Assembly (NCBI RefSeq): GCF_000378045.1
Contig: NZ_KB899108.1
Coordinates: 47,770 to 111,769, forward strand
Direction: 5' to 3'
DNA: 64,000 nucleotides
Source of the DNA: Marinobacterium rhizophilum DSM 18822
GTDB lineage: Bacteria; Pseudomonadota; Gammaproteobacteria; Pseudomonadales; Balneatricaceae
The stretch's first letter is position 1, and the number at the start of each line of letters is the position of its first letter. The translations under genes and the position numbers were made by a program. Under the pieces are notes generated by a model that had not been told where the DNA came from, did no database searches, and saw nothing but the letters and a program-made list of their open reading frames with translations. Positions 24,868-33,422 of this stretch are shown piece by piece.

Positions 24868-25544
24868 GCCGGTTCAAGAACGAAGTCGCCCACCTGCAAT
24901 CGCATATCCGTACCCTGCGCATTGGCGTAGCGGCCTTGTTGCTGCTGGCCCTTGTCATGGGGGGCGGTTGGTGGAGTACGCCGCGGGATCTCACCATCCA
25001 TGTGCCGCCGGACCTGCGCTCAGGCAGCTCCAGGAAGTGGTGGGAGGTGCCCCCCGCGTCCGTCTACGCCTTCACCTTCTATGTGTTCCAGCAGCTCAAC
25101 CGCTGGCCGTCGAATGGCGAAGCGGACTATGCGCGCAACCTTCATGCCCTGTCGCCCTACTTCACGCCCGCCTGCCGCGCCTTCCTCCAGGCCGACTACG
25201 ACTACCGCCGCAGTACCGGCGAGCTGCGCCAACGCGTGCGCGGCATCTACGAGATTCCCGGCCGCGGCTACGGCGACAACCCCAGCGCACGCGTGCAGGT
25301 GGTGTCGGACCGAGACTGGGTGGTCAGGCTCGATATCAGCGCGGACGAGTATCACGGTTCAGAGCAGGTCAAGCGCGCCCTGGTGCGCTACCCGATCAAG
25401 GTCGTGCGTCTGGATGTCGACCCGACGCGCAACCCGTTCGGTTTGGCACTCGACTGCTACGACGGCGCGCCACAACGCATCAATGTGCCGACGGACGAAC
25501 CACCCGGGAATGCTGGCCTGAACCTGCAAGGAGTAACGCCATGA
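24864..25544 (+). CDS. ICE protein, TIGR03746 (PFL_4703) family
   Basis: 226 residues, with one N-terminal membrane helix (GVAALLLLALVMGGGWW) and a periplasmic domain with the family phrases TIHVPPDLRSGSSRKWWEVPPASVYAFTFYVFQQLNRWP and VVRLDVDPTRNPFGLALDCY. The single-helix plus periplasmic-domain layout is like VirB8/TraE. Overlaps its neighbours by four bases on both sides, showing tight translational coupling. Confidence 0.88.
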   Translation: MSRFKNEVAHLQSHIRTLRIGVAALLLLALVMGGGWWSTPRDLTIHVPPDLRSGSSRKWWEVPPASVYAFTFYVFQQLNRWPSNGEADYARNLHALSPYFTPACRAFLQADYDYRRSTGELRQRVRGIYEIPGRGYGDNPSARVQVVSDRDWVVRLDISADEYHGSEQVKRALVRYPIKVVRLDVDPTRNPFGLALDCYDGAPQRINVPTDEPPGNAGLNLQGVTP

Positions 25545-26434
25545 ATCGTCGAGCTTCCACCTGGTGGATGGTCATGCTAGCCCTGGTGGCCGTGCCGGCG
25601 CAGGCCGTGGAGATACTGCGCTGGGAGCGCCTGCCGCTCGCGGTGCCGTTGGTGGTGGGCCAGGAGCGCATCGTCTTCATCGACCGCAACGTCCGGGTTG
25701 GGTTTCCCGCCCGGGTGGGCGAGCGGCTGCGGGTCCAGAGTGCGGGCGGCGCGGTCTATCTGCGCGCCAGCGAGCCGATCGAGCCGACCCGGTTACAGCT
25801 GCAGGATGCCGATACCGGTGCCCTGATCCTGCTCGACATCGCCGCCACACCCGCTCAAGCGGGCGAGCCGCCACTGGAGCCAGTGCGCATCGTCGAGGGC
25901 ACTACCCTACCCTCACGTTATGGTGAGCCCGTAACCGCGGCTGATAGCTCACCAGGTATCCCACCTGAAACGCCCCGACACGAGACCCCATTACCGGTGG
26001 TGCTGACGCGTTTCGCCGCGCAGAACCTCTATGCCCCACTGCGCACGGTGGAACCGCTGGCGGGAATTCAACGCGTCAACCTGCGCCACGACCTGTCGCT
26101 CGATACCCTGCTGCCCACCGAGCCGATCCATGCCAAGGCACTGGTTGCCTGGCGTCTGGCCGATCAGTGGGTCACCGCGGTGCGACTGACCAACACCAGC
26201 GAGCGCTGGATCGGGCTCGATCCCCGGGCACTGCAGGGTGACTTTATGACGGCCAGCTTCCAGCACCCTGACCTGGGCCCGCGCGGCATGGCGGAGGATA
26301 CCACCGTGCTGTACCTGGTCACGCGCGGCCATGGCCTCGCGCAATCACTGCTGCCCGCCATCAACCGCATCGATCCGGCGCTTAACCTGCCACGCCCTGC
26401 AAATATCCCGGAAGGAGCCAAACATGCGCAGTAA
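25541..26434 (+). CDS. ICE protein, TIGR03749 (PFL_4704) family, TraK/VirB9-like
   Basis: 297 residues with a signal peptide (WWMVMLALVAVPAQAVEILRW cut near AQA). The domain starting LRWERLPLAVPLVVGQERIVFIDRNVRVGFP recurs in the TIGR03749 family, thought to be the VirB9/TraK-like secretin partner. The middle is Pro-rich and low in complexity (residues 105-150). Its 3' end overlaps the next gene by 11 bases. Confidence 0.85.
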   Translation: MNRRASTWWMVMLALVAVPAQAVEILRWERLPLAVPLVVGQERIVFIDRNVRVGFPARVGERLRVQSAGGAVYLRASEPIEPTRLQLQDADTGALILLDIAATPAQAGEPPLEPVRIVEGTTLPSRYGEPVTAADSSPGIPPETPRHETPLPVVLTRFAAQNLYAPLRTVEPLAGIQRVNLRHDLSLDTLLPTEPIHAKALVAWRLADQWVTAVRLTNTSERWIGLDPRALQGDFMTASFQHPDLGPRGMAEDTTVLYLVTRGHGLAQSLLPAINRIDPALNLPRPANIPEGAKHAQ

Positions 26435-27827
26435 CGGCTTGCTCAAGTGGCTGATGATCCCGGTGGCGCTGTTACTACTGTTCATGGGTATCCGGCTGTT
26501 TTCCGGGGACGGAGCCCGGACGCCGCCTTCACCCGTTGCCGGCAGCGCACTGACCCCCGAGGAGATGCAGGCGCTCGGTATCGAGGGCGACACTCCGCGC
26601 GACACCGTGGCCACGCTGGTCGCACAGGTCAAGCAACTGCGCACCGAGCTGCAGACGGCCTTGAGCGACAACGACGCCCAGCGCGCCGAGAACGCACGTC
26701 TGCGCCAGCGCGAGAGCGCAATCGACCAACGCATCAGTACCGCCCTGGCATCCGAGCGCGCCAACCTGCAACAGGAGCAGAATCGTGTCGCCGGCGAGCG
26801 ACAGCAGACCGAGGGACTACTGCAGGAGCTGCAGCGGCAGCTTGCAGACTTGAGCGACACCGGCGGCCATGCCGAACTGCCGGTGGGCCTGGGACTGCGC
26901 GAGGGCGATGGCGACGGCTTTAGCACCGGTCTGCAGTGGATCGAACCCGATGACGCCCTGCCTGCCGATAGCCGTAACAGCGCGAGCGACAGCTTCAGCT
27001 TCCCGAGCCGTTTTGGCCCGGCACTGCGCCCGGAAGAAACCACGAGCACCAGCCTCACCATTGGTGATGCCCAAGCGGCAGCTTCCAAGGCCGCAACGCC
27101 GGTCTATACGCTGCCGGCCAATGCCACCCTGATGGGCTCGGTGGCGATGACGGCGCTGATCGGTCGCGTCCCCATCGATGGTACCGTGAACGATCCGTAC
27201 CCGTTCAAGGTCCTGGTCGGTCCAGACAACCTCACCGCCAACGGCATCGATCTTCCCGGTGTGGCCGGTGCCGTGTTCAGCGGTACGGCCTCCGGCGACT
27301 GGACCCTGTCGTGCGTGCGTGGCCAGGTGCGCAGTATCACCTTCGTGTTTCATGACGGCACCATCAGTACCCTGCCCGCAGACAGCGAGCGCGGGAACCC
27401 GGCCAGCAACCAGGACGGTCTTGGCTGGATCAGCGATCCCTATGGCATCCCCTGCGTCAGCGGTGAGCGCCGCAGCAATGCACAGCAGTACCTTGGTACT
27501 CAGTCACTGATCACCGCCGCCGGTGCCGGCGCGGCGTCGCTGATCGACGCCGAGAACGGTCAGCTGTCGTACGTCGGCGCCGACGGCTCGCTCGGTAGCG
27601 TCGGTATCAGCAGCAACGAGGCAATGGGCCGCATCCTCGCCGGCGGCGTGCAGGACATGTCGTCCTGGGTCAACAAGCTCTATGGCCAGGCCTTCGCCGC
27701 CGTGTACGTGCAGCCTGGCGCCCAGGTCGCCATCCACCTCGAGCAATCGCTCGCCATCGACTATGCCCCCGACGGGCGCAAGGTCGACCATCGCACAGGA
27801 GGTAGCTATGCACGGGATCTCGACTAA
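26424..27827 (+). CDS. ICE protein, TIGR03752 (PFL_4705) family, TraB/VirB10-like
   Basis: 467 residues. One N-terminal membrane helix (LLKWLMIPVALLLLFMGIRLF) is followed by a coiled coil at about residues 65-140, rich in Arg, Gln and Glu, and a C-terminal domain beginning near VYTLPANATLMGSVAMTALIGRVP. The helix, coil and beta-domain layout matches TraB/VirB10 proteins, which span both membranes. The start at 26424 sits behind GGAGCC. Confidence 0.88.
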   Translation: MRSNGLLKWLMIPVALLLLFMGIRLFSGDGARTPPSPVAGSALTPEEMQALGIEGDTPRDTVATLVAQVKQLRTELQTALSDNDAQRAENARLRQRESAIDQRISTALASERANLQQEQNRVAGERQQTEGLLQELQRQLADLSDTGGHAELPVGLGLREGDGDGFSTGLQWIEPDDALPADSRNSASDSFSFPSRFGPALRPEETTSTSLTIGDAQAAASKAATPVYTLPANATLMGSVAMTALIGRVPIDGTVNDPYPFKVLVGPDNLTANGIDLPGVAGAVFSGTASGDWTLSCVRGQVRSITFVFHDGTISTLPADSERGNPASNQDGLGWISDPYGIPCVSGERRSNAQQYLGTQSLITAAGAGAASLIDAENGQLSYVGADGSLGSVGISSNEAMGRILAGGVQDMSSWVNKLYGQAFAAVYVQPGAQVAIHLEQSLAIDYAPDGRKVDHRTGGSYARDLD

Positions 27828-28242
27828 GCCCCTGGTACTGGCGCTGGTGGTGACGCTGCTCGCCGGCTGCGCCACCCACAAGGACAAGCTGCTACCCCAT
27901 GGCGATCGCAGCATGCAGGAGCTCTGGCAGCAGCACGCCGGTGACGGCGGCTCGGGCCAGGCCGCCACGCGGCGGCTACTCGACGCCCGCCAGGGCCTGC
28001 GCCGGCCGCTGACCGAAACGAATATTAAGGCCGCGCCGGCCATCAATAGCCACTACACCCGCACGGCGCACAACGAGATCACCCGGCAGTTCCACCGCCT
28101 GCCAAACCCGGACCTGATCATGTATGTGTTCCCGCACCTGGCCGGAACTGACCCGGTACCGGTGCCGGGCTATAGCACGGTCTTTCCGCTGTATCAGCGC
28201 GTGCAGTATGCAATGCCCGGTGAACGTCTGGAGGACTATTGA
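27808..28242 (+). CDS. ICE lipoprotein, TIGR03751 family
   Basis: 144 residues with a lipoprotein signal peptide: hydrophobic core LVLALVVTLLAGC with the lipobox Cys near residue 22. The C-terminal FHRLPNPDLIMYVFPHLAGTDPVPVPGYSTVFPLYQRVQYA is the family region. By position and type it is the VirB7/TraV-like outer-membrane lipoprotein. AGGAGG precedes the ATG; it overlaps both neighbours. Confidence 0.87.
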   Translation: MHGISTKPLVLALVVTLLAGCATHKDKLLPHGDRSMQELWQQHAGDGGSGQAATRRLLDARQGLRRPLTETNIKAAPAINSHYTRTAHNEITRQFHRLPNPDLIMYVFPHLAGTDPVPVPGYSTVFPLYQRVQYAMPGERLEDY

Positions 28243-31208
28243 TGGCCTGGACATGGAACTGGAGATGGCCGTGGCTACACTGTGTTGAGGATAGAGACGA
28301 CAGCGCCCAGGACCCGCCCGATGGCTGGCAGCGTCACGTTCAGGCATTGCAGGACGCGGGTCTTCCGGCGCCCGGCGCGGCGGTGCACGGCAGCCGGCCG
28401 GCGACGCTGGCCGACGAGCAGGCGCTGTACGACCGGGCTCCGTCCTTTGTCGAGCTGCTGCCCTGGGTCGAGTACCTGCCCGACACCCAGTGCATGCTGC
28501 TCGAGGACGGTCTATCCGTCGCTGCCTTTTTCGAGCTGCAGCCGCTGGGCACCGAAGGCCGGGAAGCCGCCTGGCTGGCACAGGCTCGGGATGCCCTGGA
28601 AAACGCTCTGCAGGACAGCTTCGACGAGTTGGACGACAACCCCTGGGTGCTGCAGCTCTACGCCCAGGACGAGGCCAACTTCGATGCGTACCTGGCTCGG
28701 TTGCAAAGGTACCTGCAGCCCCGCGCCCAGGGCACCGCCTTCAGCGAATGCTACTTGACGTCCATTGCCCACCACCTGAGGGCTGTGGCCAAGCCCGGCG
28801 GGTTGTTCGAGGATACCGCCATCAGCCGCCTGCGTTGGCGCGGCCAGTGCCGGCGGGTGCGCATGGTGGTCTACCGGCGCCTGAACGGCCAGGCCTCGCG
28901 GCGCGGGCAATCCCCGGAACAGGCATTGAATATCGTCTGCGACCGTCTGCTGGGCGGTTTGGCCAACGCCGGTATTGAGGCCCAGCGCCTGGACGCGGCA
29001 CAGATCCATGACTGGCTGCTGCGCTGGTTCAATCCCAGGCCATCGCTGCTGGGGCCCGCCCCCGAGGACCGTGAACGCTTCTACCGCCAGGCGGCCTACC
29101 CGAAGGCTGTCGATGCCGACGAGACCGCCCCCGATGAGATCGAGCTGGCCAGCGGCCAGGATTTCAGTCAGCGATTGTTCTTCGGCCAGCCCCGTTCCGA
29201 CGCCCGGCAAGGGCTGTGGTATTTCGACGGCATGCCCCACCGGGTGCTGGTGTCGGACCGCCTGCGCACGCCGCCCGCCACTGGCCACCTGACCGGTGAG
29301 ACCCGCAAGGGCGACGCCATTAACACCCTGTTCGATCAGATGCCCGACGACACCCTGATGTGCCTGACCCTGGTGGTCACGCCGCAGGATGTGCTGGAAG
29401 CTCACCTGAATAAGCTGGCGAGAAAGGCGGTCGGCGACACCCTGGCGTCGGAGCAGACACTCAGCGACGTGCACGAGGCCCGGTCACTGATCGGCAGTGC
29501 GCACAAGCTGTACCGCGGCAGCCTCGCCTTTTACCTGCGTGGCCAGGACGAGGCCGAACTCGAAAGCCGAGGGCTGCAGCTGGCAAATGTCATGCTTAAT
29601 GCCGGCCTGCAGCCGGTGCGGGAGAACGACGAGGTCGCGCCGCTCAACAGCTATCTGCGTTGGCTCCCCGGCCTCTACAACCCGGGGCAGGACCGCCGCC
29701 AGTGGTACACGCAGCTGATGTTCACCCAGCATGCGGCGAACCTCGCGCCAGTCTGGGGGCGCAGCCAGGGCACCGGCCACCCCGGCATCACTTTTTTCAA
29801 CCGCGGCGGCGGCACTATCACCTTCGACCCGCTGAACCGTCTCGATCGGCAGATGAACGCGCATCTGTTCCTGTTCGGTCCCACCGGTTCTGGCAAGAGC
29901 GCCACGCTCAACAATATCCTCAACCAGGTCACGGCGATCTACCGGCCACGCCTGTTCATCGTCGAGGCCGGCAACAGCTTCGGGCTGTTCGGTGAGTTTG
30001 CCCAGCGACTGGGAATGACACTGAACCGGGTCAGGCTGGCGCCCGGTGCCGGTGTGAGCCTGGCACCCTTCGCAGACGCCCGCCGCCTGGTCGAGACACC
30101 TGGCCATGTACAGACGCTGGATGCCGACGCCCTCGACGACGCCTCTTGCGCAGCCCCTGCAGCGGCGGACATCGACGAGCAGCGCGACGTGCTTGGCGAG
30201 CTGGAGATCACCGCGCGACTGATGATCACCGGTGGCGAAGAGCGCGAAGAGGCGCGCATGACCCGCGCCGACCGCAGTCTGATCCGCCAGTGCATTCTCG
30301 ATGCCGCGCGGCACTGCGTGGCGGCACAACGCACCGTGCTGACCCGCGACCTGCGCGATGCGCTACGCGGGCGCGCCGGTGACACAACCCTGCCGGAGAC
30401 GCGCCGGGCACGCCTGCTGGAGATGGCCGATGCCATGGACATGTTCTGCCAGGGGGTTGATGGCGAGATGTTTGACCGCCCCGGCACCCCCTGGCCCGAA
30501 GCGGACATTACCGTCATTGACCTGGCGACCTTTGCGCGCGAGGGCTACAACGCCCAGCTTTCCATCGCCTATATCAGCCTGATCAATACCGTGAACAACC
30601 TGGCAGAACGCGACCAGTTCCTGGGCCGGCCCATCATCAATGTCACCGACGAAGGCCACATCATCACCAAGAACCCGCTGCTCGCCCCCTATGTGGTGAA
30701 GATCACCAAGATGTGGCGAAAACTCGGCGCCTGGTACTGGCTGGCGACGCAGAACATCGACGATCTGCCCAAGGCGGCGGAGCCAATGCTGAACATGATC
30801 GAATGGTGGATCTGCCTGTCCATGCCACCGGACGAGGTTGAGAAGATCGCCCGCTTTCGCGAGCTGTCACCGGCGCAAAAGGCACTGATGCTGTCCGCGC
30901 GCAAGGAGGCCGGCAAGTTCTCCGAAGGCGTGGTGCTGTCGAAGTCGATGGACCTGCTGTTCCGCGCGGTGCCACCGAGCCTTCACCTGGCGCTGGCGCA
31001 GACCGAGCCAGAGGAAAAAGCCGAGCGCTACCAGCTGATGCAGCAACAGGGCATCGATGAGCTGGAGGCCGCCTTCAAGGTGGCCGAAAACATCGACCGC
31101 GCACGCGGCATCGCCCCCCTGGCCTATGCCGACCTCTTGGCGGCTCCCGCCACTCGCTGCAACAGTTCCGAATTGTCCGCTGACGTTGTCAGCGACATGC
31201 CCAGGTAG
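28242..31208 (+). CDS. ICE conjugative transfer ATPase, TIGR03744 (PFL_4706), VirB4/TraC-like
   Basis: 988 residues, the energy-giving VirB4/TraC ATPase. Walker A GPTGSGKSATLNN lies near residue 546, and the Walker B-like VTDEGHIITKNP near residue 800. The N-terminal part holds EDGLSVAAFFELQPLGTEGREA, typical of the family. It would work at the inner membrane on pilus assembly and substrate transfer. The start is the ATG at 28242, overlapping the lipoprotein stop (TGATG). All motifs are intact. It is followed by a 188-base gap holding a perfect hairpin and then a radC-like gene. Confidence 0.92.
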   Translation: MAWTWNWRWPWLHCVEDRDDSAQDPPDGWQRHVQALQDAGLPAPGAAVHGSRPATLADEQALYDRAPSFVELLPWVEYLPDTQCMLLEDGLSVAAFFELQPLGTEGREAAWLAQARDALENALQDSFDELDDNPWVLQLYAQDEANFDAYLARLQRYLQPRAQGTAFSECYLTSIAHHLRAVAKPGGLFEDTAISRLRWRGQCRRVRMVVYRRLNGQASRRGQSPEQALNIVCDRLLGGLANAGIEAQRLDAAQIHDWLLRWFNPRPSLLGPAPEDRERFYRQAAYPKAVDADETAPDEIELASGQDFSQRLFFGQPRSDARQGLWYFDGMPHRVLVSDRLRTPPATGHLTGETRKGDAINTLFDQMPDDTLMCLTLVVTPQDVLEAHLNKLARKAVGDTLASEQTLSDVHEARSLIGSAHKLYRGSLAFYLRGQDEAELESRGLQLANVMLNAGLQPVRENDEVAPLNSYLRWLPGLYNPGQDRRQWYTQLMFTQHAANLAPVWGRSQGTGHPGITFFNRGGGTITFDPLNRLDRQMNAHLFLFGPTGSGKSATLNNILNQVTAIYRPRLFIVEAGNSFGLFGEFAQRLGMTLNRVRLAPGAGVSLAPFADARRLVETPGHVQTLDADALDDASCAAPAAADIDEQRDVLGELEITARLMITGGEEREEARMTRADRSLIRQCILDAARHCVAAQRTVLTRDLRDALRGRAGDTTLPETRRARLLEMADAMDMFCQGVDGEMFDRPGTPWPEADITVIDLATFAREGYNAQLSIAYISLINTVNNLAERDQFLGRPIINVTDEGHIITKNPLLAPYVVKITKMWRKLGAWYWLATQNIDDLPKAAEPMLNMIEWWICLSMPPDEVEKIARFRELSPAQKALMLSARKEAGKFSEGVVLSKSMDLLFRAVPPSLHLALAQTEPEEKAERYQLMQQQGIDELEAAFKVAENIDRARGIAPLAYADLLAAPATRCNSSELSADVVSDMPR

Positions 31209-31329
31209 CCGGCGATCCTCAAGGCTACGGGCGCGGTGTTGCCGCGCTGATCGCAAACACCGTCCGCTTCGCATCCCTTGCGCGGATGACCGCCGGTTGT
31301 ATGACGGTGGATGCGACATTGATCACAGA

Positions 31330-31353
31330 CCCTGGAGGGCTCGCCCTCCAGGG
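31330..31353. repeat. Perfect palindrome upstream of radC-like gene
   Basis: CCCTGGAGGGC at 31330-31340 is followed after TC by its exact reverse complement at 31343-31353. The 11-bp GC-rich stem can act as a terminator-like or mRNA-protecting hairpin between the VirB4-like gene and radC. No T run follows. Confidence 0.55.
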
Positions 31354-31396
31354 CCGGCGCCTCCTCATTTGTCCGCAAATCCCCAGGAGGCATCCC

Positions 31397-31894
31397 ATGA
31401 CAACATCCGTTGCCATCAACGACAGCGCACGCCTGTCCATCCCGCTGGATAGCCAGCATGAAGACTGGATCATCGCCCGCGCCATTGAGATCACCGAGCG
31501 ACGCGTCTTCCAACGCAGCGACACCTTGCAGAACCCGACGGAGGTGCGGGACTACCTGCGCATGAAACTGGCGAGCGAGCGCAACGAAGTGTTCTCGGTG
31601 GTGTTCCTCGATAACCGCCATCGCGTCATCGCCTTCGACGTCCTGTTCAAGGGCACGATCGATGCGTCATCGGTGTATCCGAGGGTCGTGCTGTCCAGGG
31701 CGCTGGAGCATAACGCGGCGGCGGTCATCTTCGCTCACAATCATCCCTCAGGCGTAACCGAACCCAGCCTGGCCGACAAGGCCATCACTGAACGGTTGGC
31801 GTCACTCTTGACGGCGGTGGATATCCGCGTGCTGGATCACTTCATTATCGGCGAGGGGAAGCCCTTTTCCTTTGCGGAGATGGGGCTGTTATAA
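31397..31894 (+). CDS. radC: RadC-like JAB-domain protein
   Basis: 165 residues, the short form that has the metalloprotease-like JAB/MPN domain and lacks the N-terminal helix-hairpin-helix of chromosomal RadC. Metal motif AHNHPSGVTEPSLADKAIT near residue 115 and an upstream Glu in NEVFSVVFLD are intact. Such copies are common on ICEs and prophages; the biochemical role is unsettled and the DNA repair name is historical. AGGAGG precedes the ATG. It interrupts the transfer gene order and is flanked by hairpins. Confidence 0.88.
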   Translation: MTTSVAINDSARLSIPLDSQHEDWIIARAIEITERRVFQRSDTLQNPTEVRDYLRMKLASERNEVFSVVFLDNRHRVIAFDVLFKGTIDASSVYPRVVLSRALEHNAAAVIFAHNHPSGVTEPSLADKAITERLASLLTAVDIRVLDHFIIGEGKPFSFAEMGLL

Positions 31895-31995
31895 CCTTGC
31901 TCTCTCCTCCCGCGGTAGCGACTGCGTCCCTTCGGGCGCGGCTCGCTGCCACTCCCCCCTCAAAATAGGGATGCACCGCGGTGCCCATTGTTGGT

Positions 31996-32014
31996 GGAGC
32001 AAAGCTCCGTTTTC
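31996..32014 (+). terminator. Weak terminator-like hairpin after radC
   Basis: GGAGC at 31996-32000 and GCTCC at 32004-32008 form a short stem with AAA loop, followed by GTTTTC. It may end radC transcription before the next transfer genes. Confidence 0.35.
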
Positions 32015-32054
32015 GATTGCACTGGTAACCTCATCAACCCACCGGGGAACACGC

Positions 32055-32480
32055 ATGCAACAGCTTCATGGCTCGTACAGGCCCAGCCTGGCCATCCTCG
32101 CTCTGCTGCTTCTCAGCGGCAGCGCCACTGCGACGGAGGTCTGGGTGATCAGCGATAGCCATAACCCCGTGACCGGTACACATGCCCCCGACCGCGTCAT
32201 CGAACTGGACGCACCATCGCGTCTTGAGGCACAGCTGTCCGCCCGGCTACCCAAGGACCCACAGCAGGCCAGCCAGCGCATGCAGCAACGACTGGCACAG
32301 GGTGGCCAGCAGCTGCACCGGCGCCTGCAGAACGCCTACCAGGGCGTGACCGATGCCTGGAGTCTGGGTATCACCGCGATTCCAGCGGTCGTGGTGGACC
32401 GGCGCTATGTCGTCTATGGCGAGGCCGACCTCGACCAGGCACTGGATCGCGTGGCGCAGTATCGCCAGGAACAGCCATGA
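32055..32480 (+). CDS. ICE protein, TIGR03757 (PFL_4709) family
   Basis: 141 residues with a signal peptide (PSLAILALLLLSGSATAT). The mature part has VWVISDSHNPVTG near the start and GITAIPAVVVDRRYVVYGEADLDQAL near the end. The latter resembles a thioredoxin-fold tail (TrbC/TraW-like), without an active CxxC. Its stop overlaps the next gene by four bases. Confidence 0.85.
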   Translation: MQQLHGSYRPSLAILALLLLSGSATATEVWVISDSHNPVTGTHAPDRVIELDAPSRLEAQLSARLPKDPQQASQRMQQRLAQGGQQLHRRLQNAYQGVTDAWSLGITAIPAVVVDRRYVVYGEADLDQALDRVAQYRQEQP

Positions 32481-33412
32481 GGATCCGACAGCGTCTGCGA
32501 CTCGGGTCCGCCATCGCGCTGCTCGGTACGGCAACACCGGGCGCCGCCCTCACGACCACCACCATTCTGCAATCGGCCTTGTCACCGAACTGCCTTGAAT
32601 ACCGGATCGTGGGCATCTGCTACTGGCTGCACTGCTCGTGGAGCGGCTGTACGGTACGCACCTCGGTCAAGGTGCGCCATTATGTGCCCGATGCCGTGGT
32701 ATCGAGCTACAGCAACACCGGAGAAACCCCCTGGGTCGACGTGCGGGCGATGAGCCAGCCCAACCCGACGGCACAGGCGGGTGGCGATGGCACCACCCAC
32801 GAGGACCATGAAAACAACCTCGCCAAATTCAAGAACGCCGACGTCATCGGCCACCCGGGTGCCAAACTGTTCAGCCAGTTCGCCGCCGGCTTCGGTTACC
32901 GTTGCGACGGCGCCGCTACGGCGTTCATGCCTTATCTGCTCAGCACCCTCGATACGGTCGCCTGGCGTTACAATCTGCCCGAGGCCGTCTATCCGGAAGC
33001 CCTGACACCCGGCATGCGCGAGATCGGCACCCGCAGCGCACTGAACCTCTGGGGCAACGTCTATCCCCGCGGCGGTTTCCTGCACCAGAGCGACGACCAC
33101 AAGGCCGGTGCCGTCGTCGCCCAGCGCGCGGGCGATATCGTCACGCGGCGCGGCCAGCTGCATGTCTACCAGCCGCTGCTGGCGAATTCACGGGACGGCT
33201 ACTGGCCGGCCGGGGCGCTGATGGAAAGCGACGCGTCGACTGGCAAATGGCAGGAACTGACACCGCGACTGTCCACCTCCTGCGCGGTGTTCCCCCACAG
33301 TGATCCGCGACTCCAGGCCCGGCAGGGCGACTATGCCTGGGCGCTGTGGCGGCCGTACAGCTGCTGCCAGCGCCGGGGCCAGCGCTTTCTCGGCAGCGTG
33401 GACTTCGACTGA
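32477..33412 (+). CDS. ICE protein, TIGR03756 (PFL_4710) family, TraU-like
   Basis: 311 residues with a signal peptide. Cys-rich: the N-terminal phrase LSPNCLEYRIVGICYWLHCSWSGCTVRTSVKVRHYVPD is the TraU signature, and the C-terminus has WRPYSCCQRRGQRFLGSVDFD. TraU-like proteins work in the periplasm in mating-pair formation or DNA transfer, stabilised by disulfides. Coupled to its neighbour upstream by ATGA and followed 10 bases later by the next gene. Confidence 0.88.
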   Translation: MRIRQRLRLGSAIALLGTATPGAALTTTTILQSALSPNCLEYRIVGICYWLHCSWSGCTVRTSVKVRHYVPDAVVSSYSNTGETPWVDVRAMSQPNPTAQAGGDGTTHEDHENNLAKFKNADVIGHPGAKLFSQFAAGFGYRCDGAATAFMPYLLSTLDTVAWRYNLPEAVYPEALTPGMREIGTRSALNLWGNVYPRGGFLHQSDDHKAGAVVAQRAGDIVTRRGQLHVYQPLLANSRDGYWPAGALMESDASTGKWQELTPRLSTSCAVFPHSDPRLQARQGDYAWALWRPYSCCQRRGQRFLGSVDFD

Positions 33413-33422
33413 GGACACAAGG

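Noticed and set aside
24836..25540. Upstream extension of the TIGR03749 frame
   Set aside because: It overlaps the TIGR03746 gene out of frame and is Arg/Pro-rich; the true start at 25541 has a signal peptide.
26331..26423. Earlier start for the TIGR03752 gene
   Set aside because: It overlaps the previous gene deeply; ATG 26424 has GGAGCC in front and begins the membrane helix region.
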